Assembly: GCA_014360655.1 (NCBI GenBank)
Contig: JACIXC010000012.1
Span: forward strand, 39,505-103,504
Length of the DNA: 64,000 nucleotides
Reading direction: 5' to 3'
Source: Actinomycetota bacterium
GTDB lineage: Bacteria; Actinomycetota; Geothermincolia; Geothermincolales; RBG-13-55-18
The position numbers were made by a program, and so were the translations under genes. Every line of letters begins with the position of its first letter. The first letter of the stretch is position 1. This document shows positions 9,440 through 17,327 of this stretch, one piece after another. Under the pieces are notes generated by a model. The model saw only the letters and a list, made by a program, of their open reading frames with translations, made no database searches and was not told where the DNA came from.

Positions 9440-9883
9440 GCGTGCCTGCCCTTCCTACTCTATTTCTCGCGGCGCGAGTTACACTCCTCTTCCGCTCCAC
9501 CTATAGAACCGCCGCCCACTTTCTCCGCCTTCTTTACCGCGGGGTGAAGCCCAGGGGGAGGCGGGCTTTTCCCGCATGAGGCATTGCTATCCCTCCAAGC
9601 CCCGATACGTCTTTCCTCCTCCGCGCATTATATCTTCCTCTCGCGAGCCCTGCAGCCGGAGGGCATGATGGGCTCCTCACCAAAACCGTTCCCGGGCCGG
9701 CCCTGAGGTCCCGCGCTCTCCTTCCCTCATTACATAACTTTTGCCTGATAACTCCATGGCGTTGTTTCACCGGGTCCATTCTTCAAGATCGCGAGCCGGG
9801 AAATGTGAACGCATGTATCCCAAGAGCAAGGTCGCCGTCGCTCACTGTTCTTGCGGAACGGGACCGGAGAACCTTCTTGCCCA
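9440..9883. other. Intergenic region upstream of the Mrp/NifX cluster
   Basis: About 450 bases between divergent units. It has no supported ORF. Composition shifts from GC-rich to more A/T-rich toward the cluster promoter at 9884. No hairpin with a U-run and no repeat were noticed. Confidence 0.45.
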
Positions 9884-9912
9884 TGGACAATAAATAGCAT
9901 ATGTGTAATAAT
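9884..9912 (+). promoter_or_regulatory. Candidate sigma-70 promoter for the Mrp/NifX cluster
   Basis: TGGACA, a 17-base spacer and AATAAT, each five of six to consensus. The GTG start of the Mrp gene lies about 37 bases downstream. The local A/T content is clearly higher than the flanks. Confidence 0.5.
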
Positions 9913-9948
9913 AGATCGGCGGTACACGAAAGATATGGAGGTGGCGAC

Positions 9949-10740
9949 GTGGAAGGAAGGAAACCCGACCCGCTTGCAGGGCAAGCGGGAGAGGCACATG
10001 CGGGGATCGGCCGCTTTCTCGCCGTGATGAGCGGCAAGGGCGGCGTGGGTAAATCCTCGCTGACCGCCATGCTGGCGGCGGGAATGCAGAGGAAGGGGAT
10101 GGCGGTCGGGGTGCTGGATGCCGACATCACCGGTCCCAGCATCCCCCGCATCATGGGCGTCAGGGGCCGGGTATGGGTCGAGGACGGGAAGATGAAGCCG
10201 CCGCTCTCGGCAGGCGGCATTCAGGTGATGTCCGCCAACCTGATACTGGAACGCGAGGACGACGCCCTCATCTGGAGAGGCCCCATGGTCTCCAGCGCCA
10301 TAAGGCAGTTCTGGGAGGAGACCGCCTGGGGGAACCTCGATTACCTGCTCATCGACCTGCCTCCCGGCACTTCCGACGCGCCGTTGACCATAGTCCAGAT
10401 GCTCCCGGCGACGGACGTCCTCATCGTCACCTCGCCGCAGGTCCTGGCCTCGATGATCGTGCGCAAGGCGATAAACATGGCCCGCAGGGTGGGAGCCAGG
10501 GTCATCGGCGTGGTCGAGAACATGGGCGAAGCCCGCTGCCCGCACTGCGGGGAGACCTTCGAGCTTTTCCGGGGAGATGGCACGGACCAGATGGTGCGGG
10601 AAATGGGGCTGCCCCTGCTGGGGAAGATTCCTTACGACCCGCGCATCGGCGAGCTCTGCGACCACGGGGCCGTCGAGATCTACGAATCCGAGGCCGTTAA
10701 CGCCCTGGTATCGGCGGTCCTGGAAATAAGCGGCGGCTGA
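9949..10740 (+). CDS. Mrp/NBP35-family iron-sulfur carrier ATPase
   Basis: A 263-residue P-loop ATPase that carries [4Fe-4S] clusters to target proteins. The deviant Walker A SGKGGVGKS is at 28-36, followed by the switch DADITGPSIPRIMG and DYLLIDLPPGTSDAPLT. The C-terminal CPHC pair binds the bridging cluster at the dimer interface. The N-terminal MIP18-like domain of long Mrp proteins is absent. GTG at 9949 was chosen because TGGAGGTGG lies just upstream; an in-frame ATG at 9901 overlaps the candidate promoter. It opens a seven-gene same-strand cluster of NifX-like and ferredoxin-ATPase genes. Confidence 0.92.
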   Translation: MEGRKPDPLAGQAGEAHAGIGRFLAVMSGKGGVGKSSLTAMLAAGMQRKGMAVGVLDADITGPSIPRIMGVRGRVWVEDGKMKPPLSAGGIQVMSANLILEREDDALIWRGPMVSSAIRQFWEETAWGNLDYLLIDLPPGTSDAPLTIVQMLPATDVLIVTSPQVLASMIVRKAINMARRVGARVIGVVENMGEARCPHCGETFELFRGDGTDQMVREMGLPLLGKIPYDPRIGELCDHGAVEIYESEAVNALVSAVLEISGG

Positions 10741-10756
10741 TACGTACCGAGGGGCC

Positions 10757-10987
10757 TTGGAGCGCGCCATGGAATGGAGGCACGGGAAAGAAGAGGCGGT
10801 GAAGCCGCATCCGGATAGTACTCCAGTCGAGGCGGCGGCGAACCCGCCCGCTTCCCGGTCGGCAGGCCAGCCCTGGTACGAGCTGGCGCGGGAGGCGGCC
10901 CAGATCGTGGTGAGCGCCCTGGCGCTCTATGCATCCATCAGGTCTTTCCTGGAAAAGATGCGCAGGCGGCGCCGGGGCGACGTTTGA
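10757..10987 (+). CDS. Small single-pass membrane protein of the Mrp/NifX cluster
   Basis: A 76-residue product with one hydrophobic segment (about AAQIVVSALALYASIRSFL) followed by a basic RRRRR stop-transfer end, so a likely inner-membrane anchor with a soluble Pro/Ala-rich N-terminus. I do not recognise the family. TTG at 10757 has GAGGGG upstream; ATG at 10769 is an alternative. It sits 16 bases after the Mrp gene and just before the Cys-rich protein, so it is probably translated as part of the operon. It could recruit the cluster machinery to the membrane (inference). Confidence 0.55.
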   Translation: MERAMEWRHGKEEAVKPHPDSTPVEAAANPPASRSAGQPWYELAREAAQIVVSALALYASIRSFLEKMRRRRRGDV

Positions 10988-11002
10988 GGGGAGGTGAGAG
11001 GG

Positions 11003-11185
11003 ATGTTCGCAGGCAGGAGAGGTGGAGGCGGCGCAGGGCGCGCCTCCGGAGGCCGCGGCCTCGGGGGAAGCGCGCGTTGCACCTGCCCCCAGTGCGGATA
11101 CAGCGAACCCCACCAGAGGGGCATACCCTGCGCGAGCAAGAGCTGCCCCAAGTGCGGGACACGCATGGTGGGAGCACGCTGCTGA
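11003..11185 (+). CDS. Small Gly-rich protein with zinc- or cluster-binding Cys pairs
   Basis: A 60-residue protein. A Gly/Arg-rich N-terminus (about 1-25) is followed by a compact motif CTCPQCGYSEPHQRGIPC and then CPKCGTRM, giving seven Cys in CxCxxC and CxxC arrangements plus a His. This pattern is found in small proteins next to NifX/Mrp genes in anaerobes; the biochemical role is unknown. The start is ATG 11003 with GGGGAGGTG upstream. A metal or Fe-S binding accessory is the natural reading, but a rubredoxin-like zinc ribbon is equally possible. Confidence 0.7.
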   Translation: MFAGRRGGGGAGRASGGRGLGGSARCTCPQCGYSEPHQRGIPCASKSCPKCGTRMVGARC

Positions 11186-11278
11186 AGCGAATCGCTCGTC
11201 GTTGCGCCGGGAACCGCGGGACCCGGCAGGAAAAGGTTGAGGAGAGTAGAGAGAAGAATCCGGTGAGAAGGAGGAAAG

Positions 11279-11809
11279 ATGAAGGTAGCGGTTTCATCGG
11301 GTGGGCCGGACCTGGACAGCGCGGTTGATCCCCGCTTCGGACGCTGCGCCTACCTCATATTCGTGGACACGGAGAACATGCAACACGAGGCGGTATCCAA
11401 TCCCAACGTGGGAGCAGGGGGAGGCGCGGGCATAAGCACGGCCCAGATGGTGGTGGACAAGGGGGCACGGGCCGTGCTCACCGGAAACGTCGGGCCTAAC
11501 GCCTTCGGCGTCCTGAGCCAGGCGGGAATATCCGTCTACACGGGGATAAGCGGCACGGTGAGGGAGGCGGTCGAGGCGTTGCAATCGGGGAGCGTGAGCT
11601 CCACTTCCTCTCCCACGGTGGGAGGACATTTCGGCATGCAACCGCCCGCGGCATATCCAGGCGCCGGCGGACCTGGTCCTACGCCTTTCTACCCGGGAGG
11701 CGTCGCCGGACCCGGCTACACCGGTGCCGGCATGGGTCCCGGCGGAGGCTGGGGAGGCGGGCGCGGGCGCCGCGGAGGCCGCGGCTGTGGAGGTGGCAGG
11801 CGTTGGTGA
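11279..11809 (+). CDS. NifX/NifB C-terminal-type (dinitrogenase Fe-Mo cofactor) domain protein
   Basis: A 176-residue protein whose first 115 residues form a NifX-type domain: VAVSSGGPDLDSAVDPRFGRC, then a conserved GAGGGAGISTAQ loop and VLTGNVGPNAF. Family members bind iron-molybdenum cofactor precursors or Fe-S units, and the family is widespread in non-fixers. The last 55 residues are a low-complexity Gly/Pro tail ending in GGRGRRGGRGCGGGRRW, with one Cys. The stop overlaps the next start (GTGA), implying translational coupling to the ferredoxin-ATPase. No nif structural genes are visible, so nitrogen fixation should not be inferred. Confidence 0.88.
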   Translation: MKVAVSSGGPDLDSAVDPRFGRCAYLIFVDTENMQHEAVSNPNVGAGGGAGISTAQMVVDKGARAVLTGNVGPNAFGVLSQAGISVYTGISGTVREAVEALQSGSVSSTSSPTVGGHFGMQPPAAYPGAGGPGPTPFYPGGVAGPGYTGAGMGPGGGWGGGRGRRGGRGCGGGRRW

Positions 11810-12687
11810 TCGCCGTGGCCAGCGGCAAAGGCGGTACCGGCAAGACGCTGGTGGCCGTGAACCTGGCCCTGGCCCTGGCGCGGGAAGGCCGCGAGGTCCA
11901 GCTCATAGATTGTGACGTGGAGGAACCGAATGATCATCTCTTCCTCACACCCGAGATGTACGCATCGCGGAGGGTGGAGCTGACGGTCCCTCGCGTGGAC
12001 CACGAGAGCTGCGACCTCTGCCGCGCGTGCGTGGATTTCTGCGCCTATCACGCCCTGGCCCTGGCGGGAGGCCGCGTCATGGTCTTCGACGAGCTATGCC
12101 ACGCGTGCGGGGGATGTTCCCTTCTCTGCCCGCAAAAGGCCATACGGGAGGAGCCCGTGCCCATCGGCAGGATAGAGTGCGGCCAGGTCAAGGCGGGGGA
12201 GGGTGGGGGCAAGGACATCCGCTTCCGCCACGGGATCCTGGATATCGGGGAGCCAAAGGCGACCCCCATCACCCGGGAGTTGAAAAAGGAGCTTCACGGG
12301 CCGGCGATAACCATCCTGGACGGCGGGCCGGGCACGGGTTGTCCGGTCATGGAAACGGTGCGCGGTTGTGACTACTGCGTGCTGATGACGGAACCCACCC
12401 AGTTCGGCCTGCATGACCTGCGCATGGCCCTGGACATGGCGAGAGAACTGGGCGTGCCTTACGGGGTGGTCATCAACAAGTACGTGCTGGGAGGCGGCGG
12501 CATGGACACGTGGTGCGCCGAGAACGGGATCCCCGTTCTTCTCCGCATCCCCTACAAAAGGGAGTATGCATCCCTTTATTCCCGGGGGCTTAACCTGGTC
12601 GAGGAGCTTCCGGCATGGGGCGAGCGCTTCCTGCGCGTTTACCGGGAGATCGAAGCGAGCGTGGGGGCGAGAAAGGTGGGGACATGA
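11806..12687 (+). CDS. MinD-superfamily P-loop ATPase with inserted 2[4Fe-4S] ferredoxin domain (first copy)
   Basis: A 293-residue ATPase. The deviant Walker A SGKGGTGKT is at 6-14 and the switch LIDCDVEEPN at 33-42. An inserted bacterial ferredoxin domain has two full sets of four Cys (C69, C72, C75, C79 and C98, C101, C104, C108), and the fold resumes at TILDGGPGTGCPV. The family is thought to handle Fe-S or metal clusters in anaerobes, but substrates are unproven. GTG at 11806 overlaps the preceding stop by four bases with GGAGGTGG nine bases upstream; TTG 11803 is an alternative. A second copy of about the same length follows. Confidence 0.92.
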   Translation: MIAVASGKGGTGKTLVAVNLALALAREGREVQLIDCDVEEPNDHLFLTPEMYASRRVELTVPRVDHESCDLCRACVDFCAYHALALAGGRVMVFDELCHACGGCSLLCPQKAIREEPVPIGRIECGQVKAGEGGGKDIRFRHGILDIGEPKATPITRELKKELHGPAITILDGGPGTGCPVMETVRGCDYCVLMTEPTQFGLHDLRMALDMARELGVPYGVVINKYVLGGGGMDTWCAENGIPVLLRIPYKREYASLYSRGLNLVEELPAWGERFLRVYREIEASVGARKVGT

Positions 12688-12823
12688 TGTTACCCGGCTT
12701 TTCGGCCTTTCCCCGCGCGGGGAGAACCTTGGGCGCAGGACTTGCAGCGGCTTCCCCGATGCGCGTGGAAGGAGGAGAGGGCGAGCGACGGGGCGAGTAC
12801 AGGAACCATGGAGGCTGGTTCGG

Positions 12824-13705
12824 ATGAAACAACTGGTCGTCTTGAGCGGCAAGGGGGGCACGGGAAAGACCACCGTGGCTGCGGCCCTGGCGCAGCTGGC
12901 GGGAAGGTCACTGATCGCCGACTGCGACGTGGAAGCCCCCAACCTGCACCTGGTCTTGAAGCCCAGCGTGACCAGGGCTTACACGCTGAAGGTATCAAGC
13001 AAGGCGGAGATCGACCCCGAAAAATGCGACCGGTGCGGCATATGCGAGGATTCATGCAGGTTCGAGGCCATCCGCGCCTTCCGGGTGGACCCCTATGCCT
13101 GCGAGGGATGCGGCCTCTGCGCGCGGCTGTGCCCCGTTCAGGCGGTGGAGCTCGTGGAGCGGGAGGGCGCGGAGGTCCTCCTGGGCGAAACGCCGTACGG
13201 GCCGCTGGTATGGGCTCGCCTCGCCGTGGGAGAGGAGGCCTCGGGTAAGGTGGTCTCCCAAGTGCGCATGGAGGCGCAGGCACTGGCCGCCGAGAAGGGC
13301 TACGACCTGCTTGTAGTGGACGGCTCGCCGGGAATAGGATGCCCGGTGATCGCCTCCGTGACCGGGGCAGATCTCGCACTCATGGTGGCCGAGCCCACCC
13401 TCTCCGGCCGTCACGACCTGCTGCGAGCCCTGCAGACCGCTTCCTTTTTCCGCATACCCTCACTGGTATGCATAAACAAGTGCGACATCAACGTGGAGGA
13501 GGCGAAGAGGATCAGGGATGCCAGCACCGCCATGGGAGTGGAGGTGGTGGCGGAGATCCCTTATCTTGAAGAACTCGCCGAGGCCGCGCGCCTTTCCATG
13601 TTACCCCTGGAAGCAGCGAACGGTGATATCGCCGCGCTCTTCCGACAACTATTCGAGAGGGTCATGGAAAGGATGGACGCTCGCGCCACCCCTCCGAAAA
13701 GTTAG
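12824..13705 (+). CDS. MinD-superfamily P-loop ATPase with inserted 2[4Fe-4S] ferredoxin domain (second copy)
   Basis: A 293-residue paralogue of the upstream ATPase. Walker A SGKGGTGKT is at 8-16 and the switch IADCDVEAPN at 31-40. Ferredoxin cysteines are at 68, 71, 74, 78 and 93, 96, 99, 103, followed by LVVDGSPGIGCPV. Deviant Walker A motifs act in dimers, and two adjacent equal-length copies suggest a heterodimer (inference). ATG 12824 is preceded by GGAGG. The 136-base gap from the first copy has no ORF and contains a small CCCCGCGCGGGG palindrome at about 12710. Confidence 0.93.
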   Translation: MKQLVVLSGKGGTGKTTVAAALAQLAGRSLIADCDVEAPNLHLVLKPSVTRAYTLKVSSKAEIDPEKCDRCGICEDSCRFEAIRAFRVDPYACEGCGLCARLCPVQAVELVEREGAEVLLGETPYGPLVWARLAVGEEASGKVVSQVRMEAQALAAEKGYDLLVVDGSPGIGCPVIASVTGADLALMVAEPTLSGRHDLLRALQTASFFRIPSLVCINKCDINVEEAKRIRDASTAMGVEVVAEIPYLEELAEAARLSMLPLEAANGDIAALFRQLFERVMERMDARATPPKS

Positions 13706-13837
13706 TTTGACATTTGCTCTTTTTACGGAGCAACATATACGAGACGAGGAAGTCCGGGATCGTTCAGGATAGGGAGAACCTCAGGGGCCGCGCGGCTCCC
13801 GGTTCATCTCAGAAGAGACTTGAAAAGGAGGCAACCG

Positions 13838-14197
13838 ATGTTGATCTGCGTAGCTGCCGAGCAGGGAAAGGTCTGTGCGCATTTCGGCCATTGCGAGGAG
13901 TTCGCCATCTTCGAGGCGGAGGGAGGGGAGGTAAGACTTCGCGAGTATATGCCCAACCCCGGCCACGCTCCCGGCACACTCCCCCCCATGCTGAAGGACT
14001 GGGGGGTGACCCACGTGATAGCCGGCGGCATGGGCAACCGGGCAGTGGCCCTCTTCCGGTCCATGGGAATCGAGGTCGTCACGGGCGCTCAGGGTGAGCT
14101 CGAGGAGATCGCCCGGGCATTCGTCCGCGGAGACCTGGTCACGGAGGAGAACGTCTGCGACCACTCCGGTGAGCACGGGGCCGGTCACTGCCACTGA
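13838..14197 (+). CDS. NifX-family protein (second copy)
   Basis: A 119-residue single-domain NifX/NifB-C protein. It has CAHFGHCEEFAIFE near the N-terminus, the GGMGNRAVALF loop, and a His/Cys-rich end (CDHSGEHGAGHCH) that could bind metal. It lacks the Gly-rich tail of the first copy. ATG 13838 follows AAAAGGAGG at good spacing. It closes the cluster; a weak terminator-like hairpin lies about 50 bases downstream. Confidence 0.9.
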   Translation: MLICVAAEQGKVCAHFGHCEEFAIFEAEGGEVRLREYMPNPGHAPGTLPPMLKDWGVTHVIAGGMGNRAVALFRSMGIEVVTGAQGELEEIARAFVRGDLVTEENVCDHSGEHGAGHCH

Positions 14198-14249
14198 AGC
14201 GTCGAGGTGGGGCGATACGAACCGCTTAACCTTACTCGTGTCGATATTT

Positions 14250-14277
14250 AAGGGCCTGCGGCCGAGGACGCCCTTTT
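14250..14277 (+). terminator. Candidate terminator after the Mrp/NifX cluster
   Basis: A short stem AAGGGC / GCCCTT with a 14-base GC-rich loop is followed by TTTT. The stem is only six pairs, so this is tentative. Confidence 0.35.
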
Positions 14278-14482
14278 GACACGGCGCCTGTAACGCTCTG
14301 CCCGCGAAGCCATCCACGCCTTCCTTGCCCGCTTCCGAGTCTTTCCGGCTTACAGGATTTTACGGTGTATTTCGCGCTTGAAGTGCAGCGTTCATTTTCG
14401 GGATGCAACAAGCGCGCCTGGAGCTCGTGCCGGAGCCCTTGCTCCACGCCGGGCGACTTCCTCCTGGCGGTGTATATGGGCC

Positions 14483-15124
14483 TTATTCCGCGGCGGTCTT
14501 TATCTTCCCGTAATACGACTCGGCGAGGTATACGGGCTGCAGGGGGCAATGCCCGGTGACCCTGTCCTTGGTGGCCAGCACGGTGGTGAGCACCCTGGTG
14601 GTGGCGATGAAAATGGAGTCGTGGCCCACGCATAATCCCAGGAGGATGTTCAGCTGGGAGCCCTCTCTTTCCAGCACCAGGGCCTGGGCGGCGGGGTTGC
14701 AGGCTCCCTCGTAGGTGCCCGGGTTGATCTTCTCCTCGTCCCTCACGCCGAATCTTTCCTTGGAAATCCCTCCCAGCTTGCAGCAGACCGCGACCACTTC
14801 GAACCCGCGGCTTTCCAGGATGTCGGCCAGGGTCGCCGCCTCCTTGCGCAACCCCACGCAAAAGGCGATCCCCAGCTTCTGCAATCCCAGCCTCCGCGCG
14901 AAGTCGATCATCTCCTCCACCCTGGTCTTGCGACAGTAATTGACGCCCTCCACCACCGAGGAAACGCGGGCAACCTCTGAAAGCTCCCCGCGGATCAGGT
15001 TCTCGCTCTCTTCTTCTATCTCCTCCTTGTACACGACGGAGGGGCAGAAGGCGGGGGCATGGTCGAAGACGTTCAGGTAGCATAGCGGGGCCGCGCAAGC
15101 GGTGCATTTTACGGGCTTCTTCAT
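14483..15124 (-). CDS. DUF1847 domain-containing protein
   Basis: A 213-residue protein that matches DUF1847 in length and pattern: an N-terminal Cys cluster (CTACAAPLC), CRKTRVEEMIDFARRLGLQKLGIAFC, VAVCCKLGG, CNPAAQALVL and LGLCVGHDSIF. The regular Cys spacing suggests metal or Fe-S binding in a protein confined largely to anaerobes. No reaction is known. The ATG start follows GAAAGGAGCTGGAG. It converges on the Mrp/NifX cluster, which may be coincidental. Confidence 0.85.
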   Translation of the reverse strand: MKKPVKCTACAAPLCYLNVFDHAPAFCPSVVYKEEIEEESENLIRGELSEVARVSSVVEGVNYCRKTRVEEMIDFARRLGLQKLGIAFCVGLRKEAATLADILESRGFEVVAVCCKLGGISKERFGVRDEEKINPGTYEGACNPAAQALVLEREGSQLNILLGLCVGHDSIFIATTRVLTTVLATKDRVTGHCPLQPVYLAESYYGKIKTAAE

Positions 15125-15364
15125 CTCCAGCTCCTTTCTTCCCGGGGGTTTCAGGATCTCCGTGGAATAGTTCTCCAGGGCCGGTTACCGCATCCCGATT
15201 ATGGGCATTCGTATCAGTATTGCAAGGCCACGATATCATAATCCGCCCGCTTTCCGAAAACCCCGGCAACAGGCCATTGAAGGCGCGTCTTCCCCGCTCT
15301 ACGTGCGGCCCCTAACCCCCTCCCCGGTGCCACAAGCCGGGCCCCTCATCCCCCGGCCCTTGCA

Positions 15365-15373
15365 TGGTATACT
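15365..15373 (+). promoter_or_regulatory. Extended -10 promoter of the CoA-binding protein gene
   Basis: TGGTATACT is a TGn-extended -10 with TATACT (five of six). No good -35 is seen in the C-rich upstream DNA, as is usual for extended -10 promoters. The start codon is about 38 bases downstream. Confidence 0.5.
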
Positions 15374-15410
15374 CTCTTCCTGAAAGGAGTTCGCGAACCG
15401 GGAATCCGCC

Positions 15411-15812
15411 ATGAGCGATTTTGACCTCACCAGGATGGGATGCATCGCGGTATTCGGCGCCACGCAGGACCGCTCCAAGTTCGGGTACAAGGTCCTCAAG
15501 GATCTCCAGCAGGGAGGTTACCGTGTCTACGGGATCAATCCCAATTACGATGAGATCGAAGGGTGCCCGTGCTTTCCCGGCATAGGGAGCCTGCCGCAGA
15601 AGCCGGACCTGCTCATATTCGTCGTACCGCCCGAGATCACCGAGAAAGCGGTGGTCGAGGCCCACGAGGCCGGCATCAGGAAGATATGGATGCAGCCCGG
15701 GTCGGAATCCAAGAGGGCAATAGCCTTCTGCGCGGAAAAGGGCATGGATGTCGTCCACGATGCCTGCATCATGATCTACAGAAGAGAAGGTGGCAGGGAC
15801 CTGCCCGTATAG
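15411..15812 (+). CDS. CoA-binding domain protein (YccU-like)
   Basis: A 133-residue single Rossmann domain of the CoA-binding family: IAVFGATQDRSKFGYKVLKDL (nucleotide loop), GYRVYGINPNYDEIEG, and a C-terminal DACIMIYRR. Homologues bind CoA; the biological role is not settled. The ATG is preceded by a weak GGGAA at good spacing, while a better AAAGGAG lies 21 bases away, too far to be used with this ATG. Confidence 0.88.
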   Translation: MSDFDLTRMGCIAVFGATQDRSKFGYKVLKDLQQGGYRVYGINPNYDEIEGCPCFPGIGSLPQKPDLLIFVVPPEITEKAVVEAHEAGIRKIWMQPGSESKRAIAFCAEKGMDVVHDACIMIYRREGGRDLPV

Positions 15813-16102
15813 TCCTCTCCCCCAATCGCCCCTCCTTTTCCTTACCTGGAAGGGCTGACGCGCGGAGGCTGAAGATACGGTGATCCCCCCTGCTTCTCCC
15901 CGGGTTTCCCGGAAAGGCAGGGACCTCCGCGGGTGCCTTTGCGCTGGTATTATTATGCATTAGCTAATAACCTGGGCGATGAGGCCCCGCTCAGGCGGAG
16001 GCGAGGAGATGCCCGGCTGCGACTCCTGGTCCGTGAGGTGTAGGACCGTTTTCTCATCCTCTTCTCTATAGGCCGGGAGATGATCACAGCAGCATCTATT
16101 TA
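15813..16102. other. Intergenic region with a small A/T palindrome
   Basis: No ORF is supported. A perfect 10-bp palindrome ATTAGCTAAT lies at 15959-15968 in an A/T-rich patch, and could be an operator. The rest is unremarkable up to the promoter at 16103. Confidence 0.45.
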
Positions 16103-16131
16103 TTGACATATGCCCATATTAAGGGTATGCT
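16103..16131 (+). promoter_or_regulatory. Strong sigma-70 promoter for the two small Gly/Tyr/Pro-rich proteins
   Basis: A perfect TTGACA (16103-16108), a 17-base spacer and TATGCT (16126-16131). The spacer and -10 contain an imperfect inverted repeat (CATATGCCC ... GGGTATG), a plausible operator for a repressor. The first small gene starts 40 bases after the -10. Confidence 0.7.
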
Positions 16132-16170
16132 CTATCCAGGAGATGTTATCCGGCGACGGGAGGTGAGAAT

Positions 16171-16386
16171 ATGCCACCGGGAGGAAGAGGTGGATGGGGA
16201 AAACCCTATCCCTACTGCAGGTGCTACCCCTGGCTTCCAAGGCGCTGGTGGGCATACCCGGGTTACGGATACGGGATACCCTACGCAGGTTTCGGGAATT
16301 ATATCCCCTGGAACGTACCCAGGAGCGGCTACCCCCCGTATTCCCCTCCAGCGCCTTTCGCTCCAGGTAGTTGGCAGAACACTTAA
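16171..16386 (+). CDS. Small Pro/Tyr/Gly/Trp-rich protein
   Basis: A 71-residue low-complexity protein rich in Pro, Tyr, Gly and Trp with one C-x-C (PYCRCYPW). No membrane segment is seen. ATG with GGGAGGTGAGAAT upstream is a textbook start. Such small proteins travel with DUF5320 genes in anaerobes, often near Mrp/NifX genes; function is unknown. It is probably co-transcribed with the next gene from the promoter at 16103. Confidence 0.75.
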   Translation: MPPGGRGGWGKPYPYCRCYPWLPRRWWAYPGYGYGIPYAGFGNYIPWNVPRSGYPPYSPPAPFAPGSWQNT

Positions 16387-16434
16387 GTATGAGCTTTCTC
16401 GCACCACGGCAATCAAGTCACGAGGAGGTGAAAA

Positions 16435-16743
16435 ATGGGAGGCTACGGCAACAGGAACATGTACCGCATGACGGGTCTTCCCGGTTGGATGAGGTTCGGT
16501 TACAGCCCCGGGTGGCAGGGGCGCAGCCCCAGCGGCCTGGGACCCTGCGCCGAATACCTGATGACCGGCAGGTGGCCTACGCCCCAGATGGAGCAGGCCT
16601 GGCAGCCCCGCCAGGCCACTGCGGGAGCAGGGTTTGCGATGGGCCCGGAGCAGGAACTCGACTTTCTCAAATCACGCGCAGACCTTCTCTCGCAACAGCT
16701 CGAGAACGTGCGCAAGCGCATCGAGGAGCTGGAAAAGAAATAG
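16435..16743 (+). CDS. DUF5320-like small protein with C-terminal coiled coil
   Basis: A 102-residue protein. The N-terminal half is Gly/Tyr/Pro/Trp-rich (about 1-65). The C-terminal third (MGPEQELDFLKSRADLLSQQ onward, about 69-102) has heptad-like Leu spacing and ends in EELEKK, typical of the DUF5320 coiled coil. ATG 16435 follows GAGGAGGTGAAAA. It pairs with the small Tyr/Pro-rich gene 48 bases upstream. Role unknown. Confidence 0.8.
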   Translation: MGGYGNRNMYRMTGLPGWMRFGYSPGWQGRSPSGLGPCAEYLMTGRWPTPQMEQAWQPRQATAGAGFAMGPEQELDFLKSRADLLSQQLENVRKRIEELEKK

Positions 16744-16914
16744 CCCTGGTGGCGTGGCGGAAAAGGCGGCCGGGTCTTGCCTGCTTTGGGCAGGCTCCCT
16801 ACCCGGCGCCTTTCTTCCTTCTGTCCCAACGCTTCTCCGGCATCATAGCGATCTTGTTTAAATGTCACGGAGAGGAGAGTCCCGGGAAACGTCATCGCGA
16901 TGAGCGGTTTAAAC

Positions 16915-17046
16915 GTCATTGCGAGGAGCGGAGCGACGAAGCAATCTCCTCCGGACTTCCCCCGGGCCATAAGCAAGCCCCGGCATTATTCGCTTTCTTC
17001 CCGGCGAGATTGCCGCGTCGGCGCTTGCGCGCCTCCTCGCAATGAC
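16915..17046. repeat. Fold-back repeat element (MITE/REP-like), locus 1
   Basis: About 132 bp bounded by imperfect inverted arms: the left arm begins GTCATTGCGAGGAGCGGAG and the right arm ends CTCCTCGCAATGAC. Related elements occur at 26404-26529 and three times at 46263-46766. No transposase is inside. A further lone left arm lies at 17155-17194. Confidence 0.7.
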
Positions 17047-17062
17047 GGCAACGGGGCAACAC

Positions 17063-17146
17063 GTTGGTGCCTGACCCCACCTGTTGCCCCGTTGGTGCCT
17101 GACCCCACCTGTTGCCCCGTTGGTGCCTGACCCCACCTGTTGACAC
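17063..17146. repeat. Three tandem 28-bp repeats
   Basis: Three units starting at 17063, 17091 and 17119. The core is GGTGCCTGACCCCACCTGTT; the third unit differs at its end. The array is partly bracketed by the inverted pair CAACGGGGCAAC (17048-17061 area) and GTTGCCCCGTTG. No ORF or spacer diversity, so it is not CRISPR. Confidence 0.75.
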
Positions 17147-17208
17147 TGGGAAACGTCATTGCGAGGAGCGGAGCGATGCGGCGACCTCCTCCGGATGAAC
17201 GACCGTTT

Positions 17209-17248
17209 GTCCCCATTACCACCACGTATGATAATAAGTCATGGGGAC
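17209..17248. repeat. 8-bp inverted repeat upstream of the DJ-1-like gene
   Basis: GTCCCCAT and ATGGGGAC are separated by 24 A/T-rich bases. It lies about 80 bases before the DJ-1-like start and could be an operator or hairpin in its promoter region. Confidence 0.4.
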
Positions 17249-17327
17249 GAATACATGATCGCGTGCCTCTTGCCCTTCGGCATCTACATGGACAAGGTCG
17301 GCAGGATAAACAGAGGGGGTAGGAACG

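Noticed and set aside
9949..14197. Nitrogen fixation locus
   Set aside because: Only NifX-like and cluster-carrier genes are present; no nifHDK or nifB radical SAM gene, so fixation is not supported.
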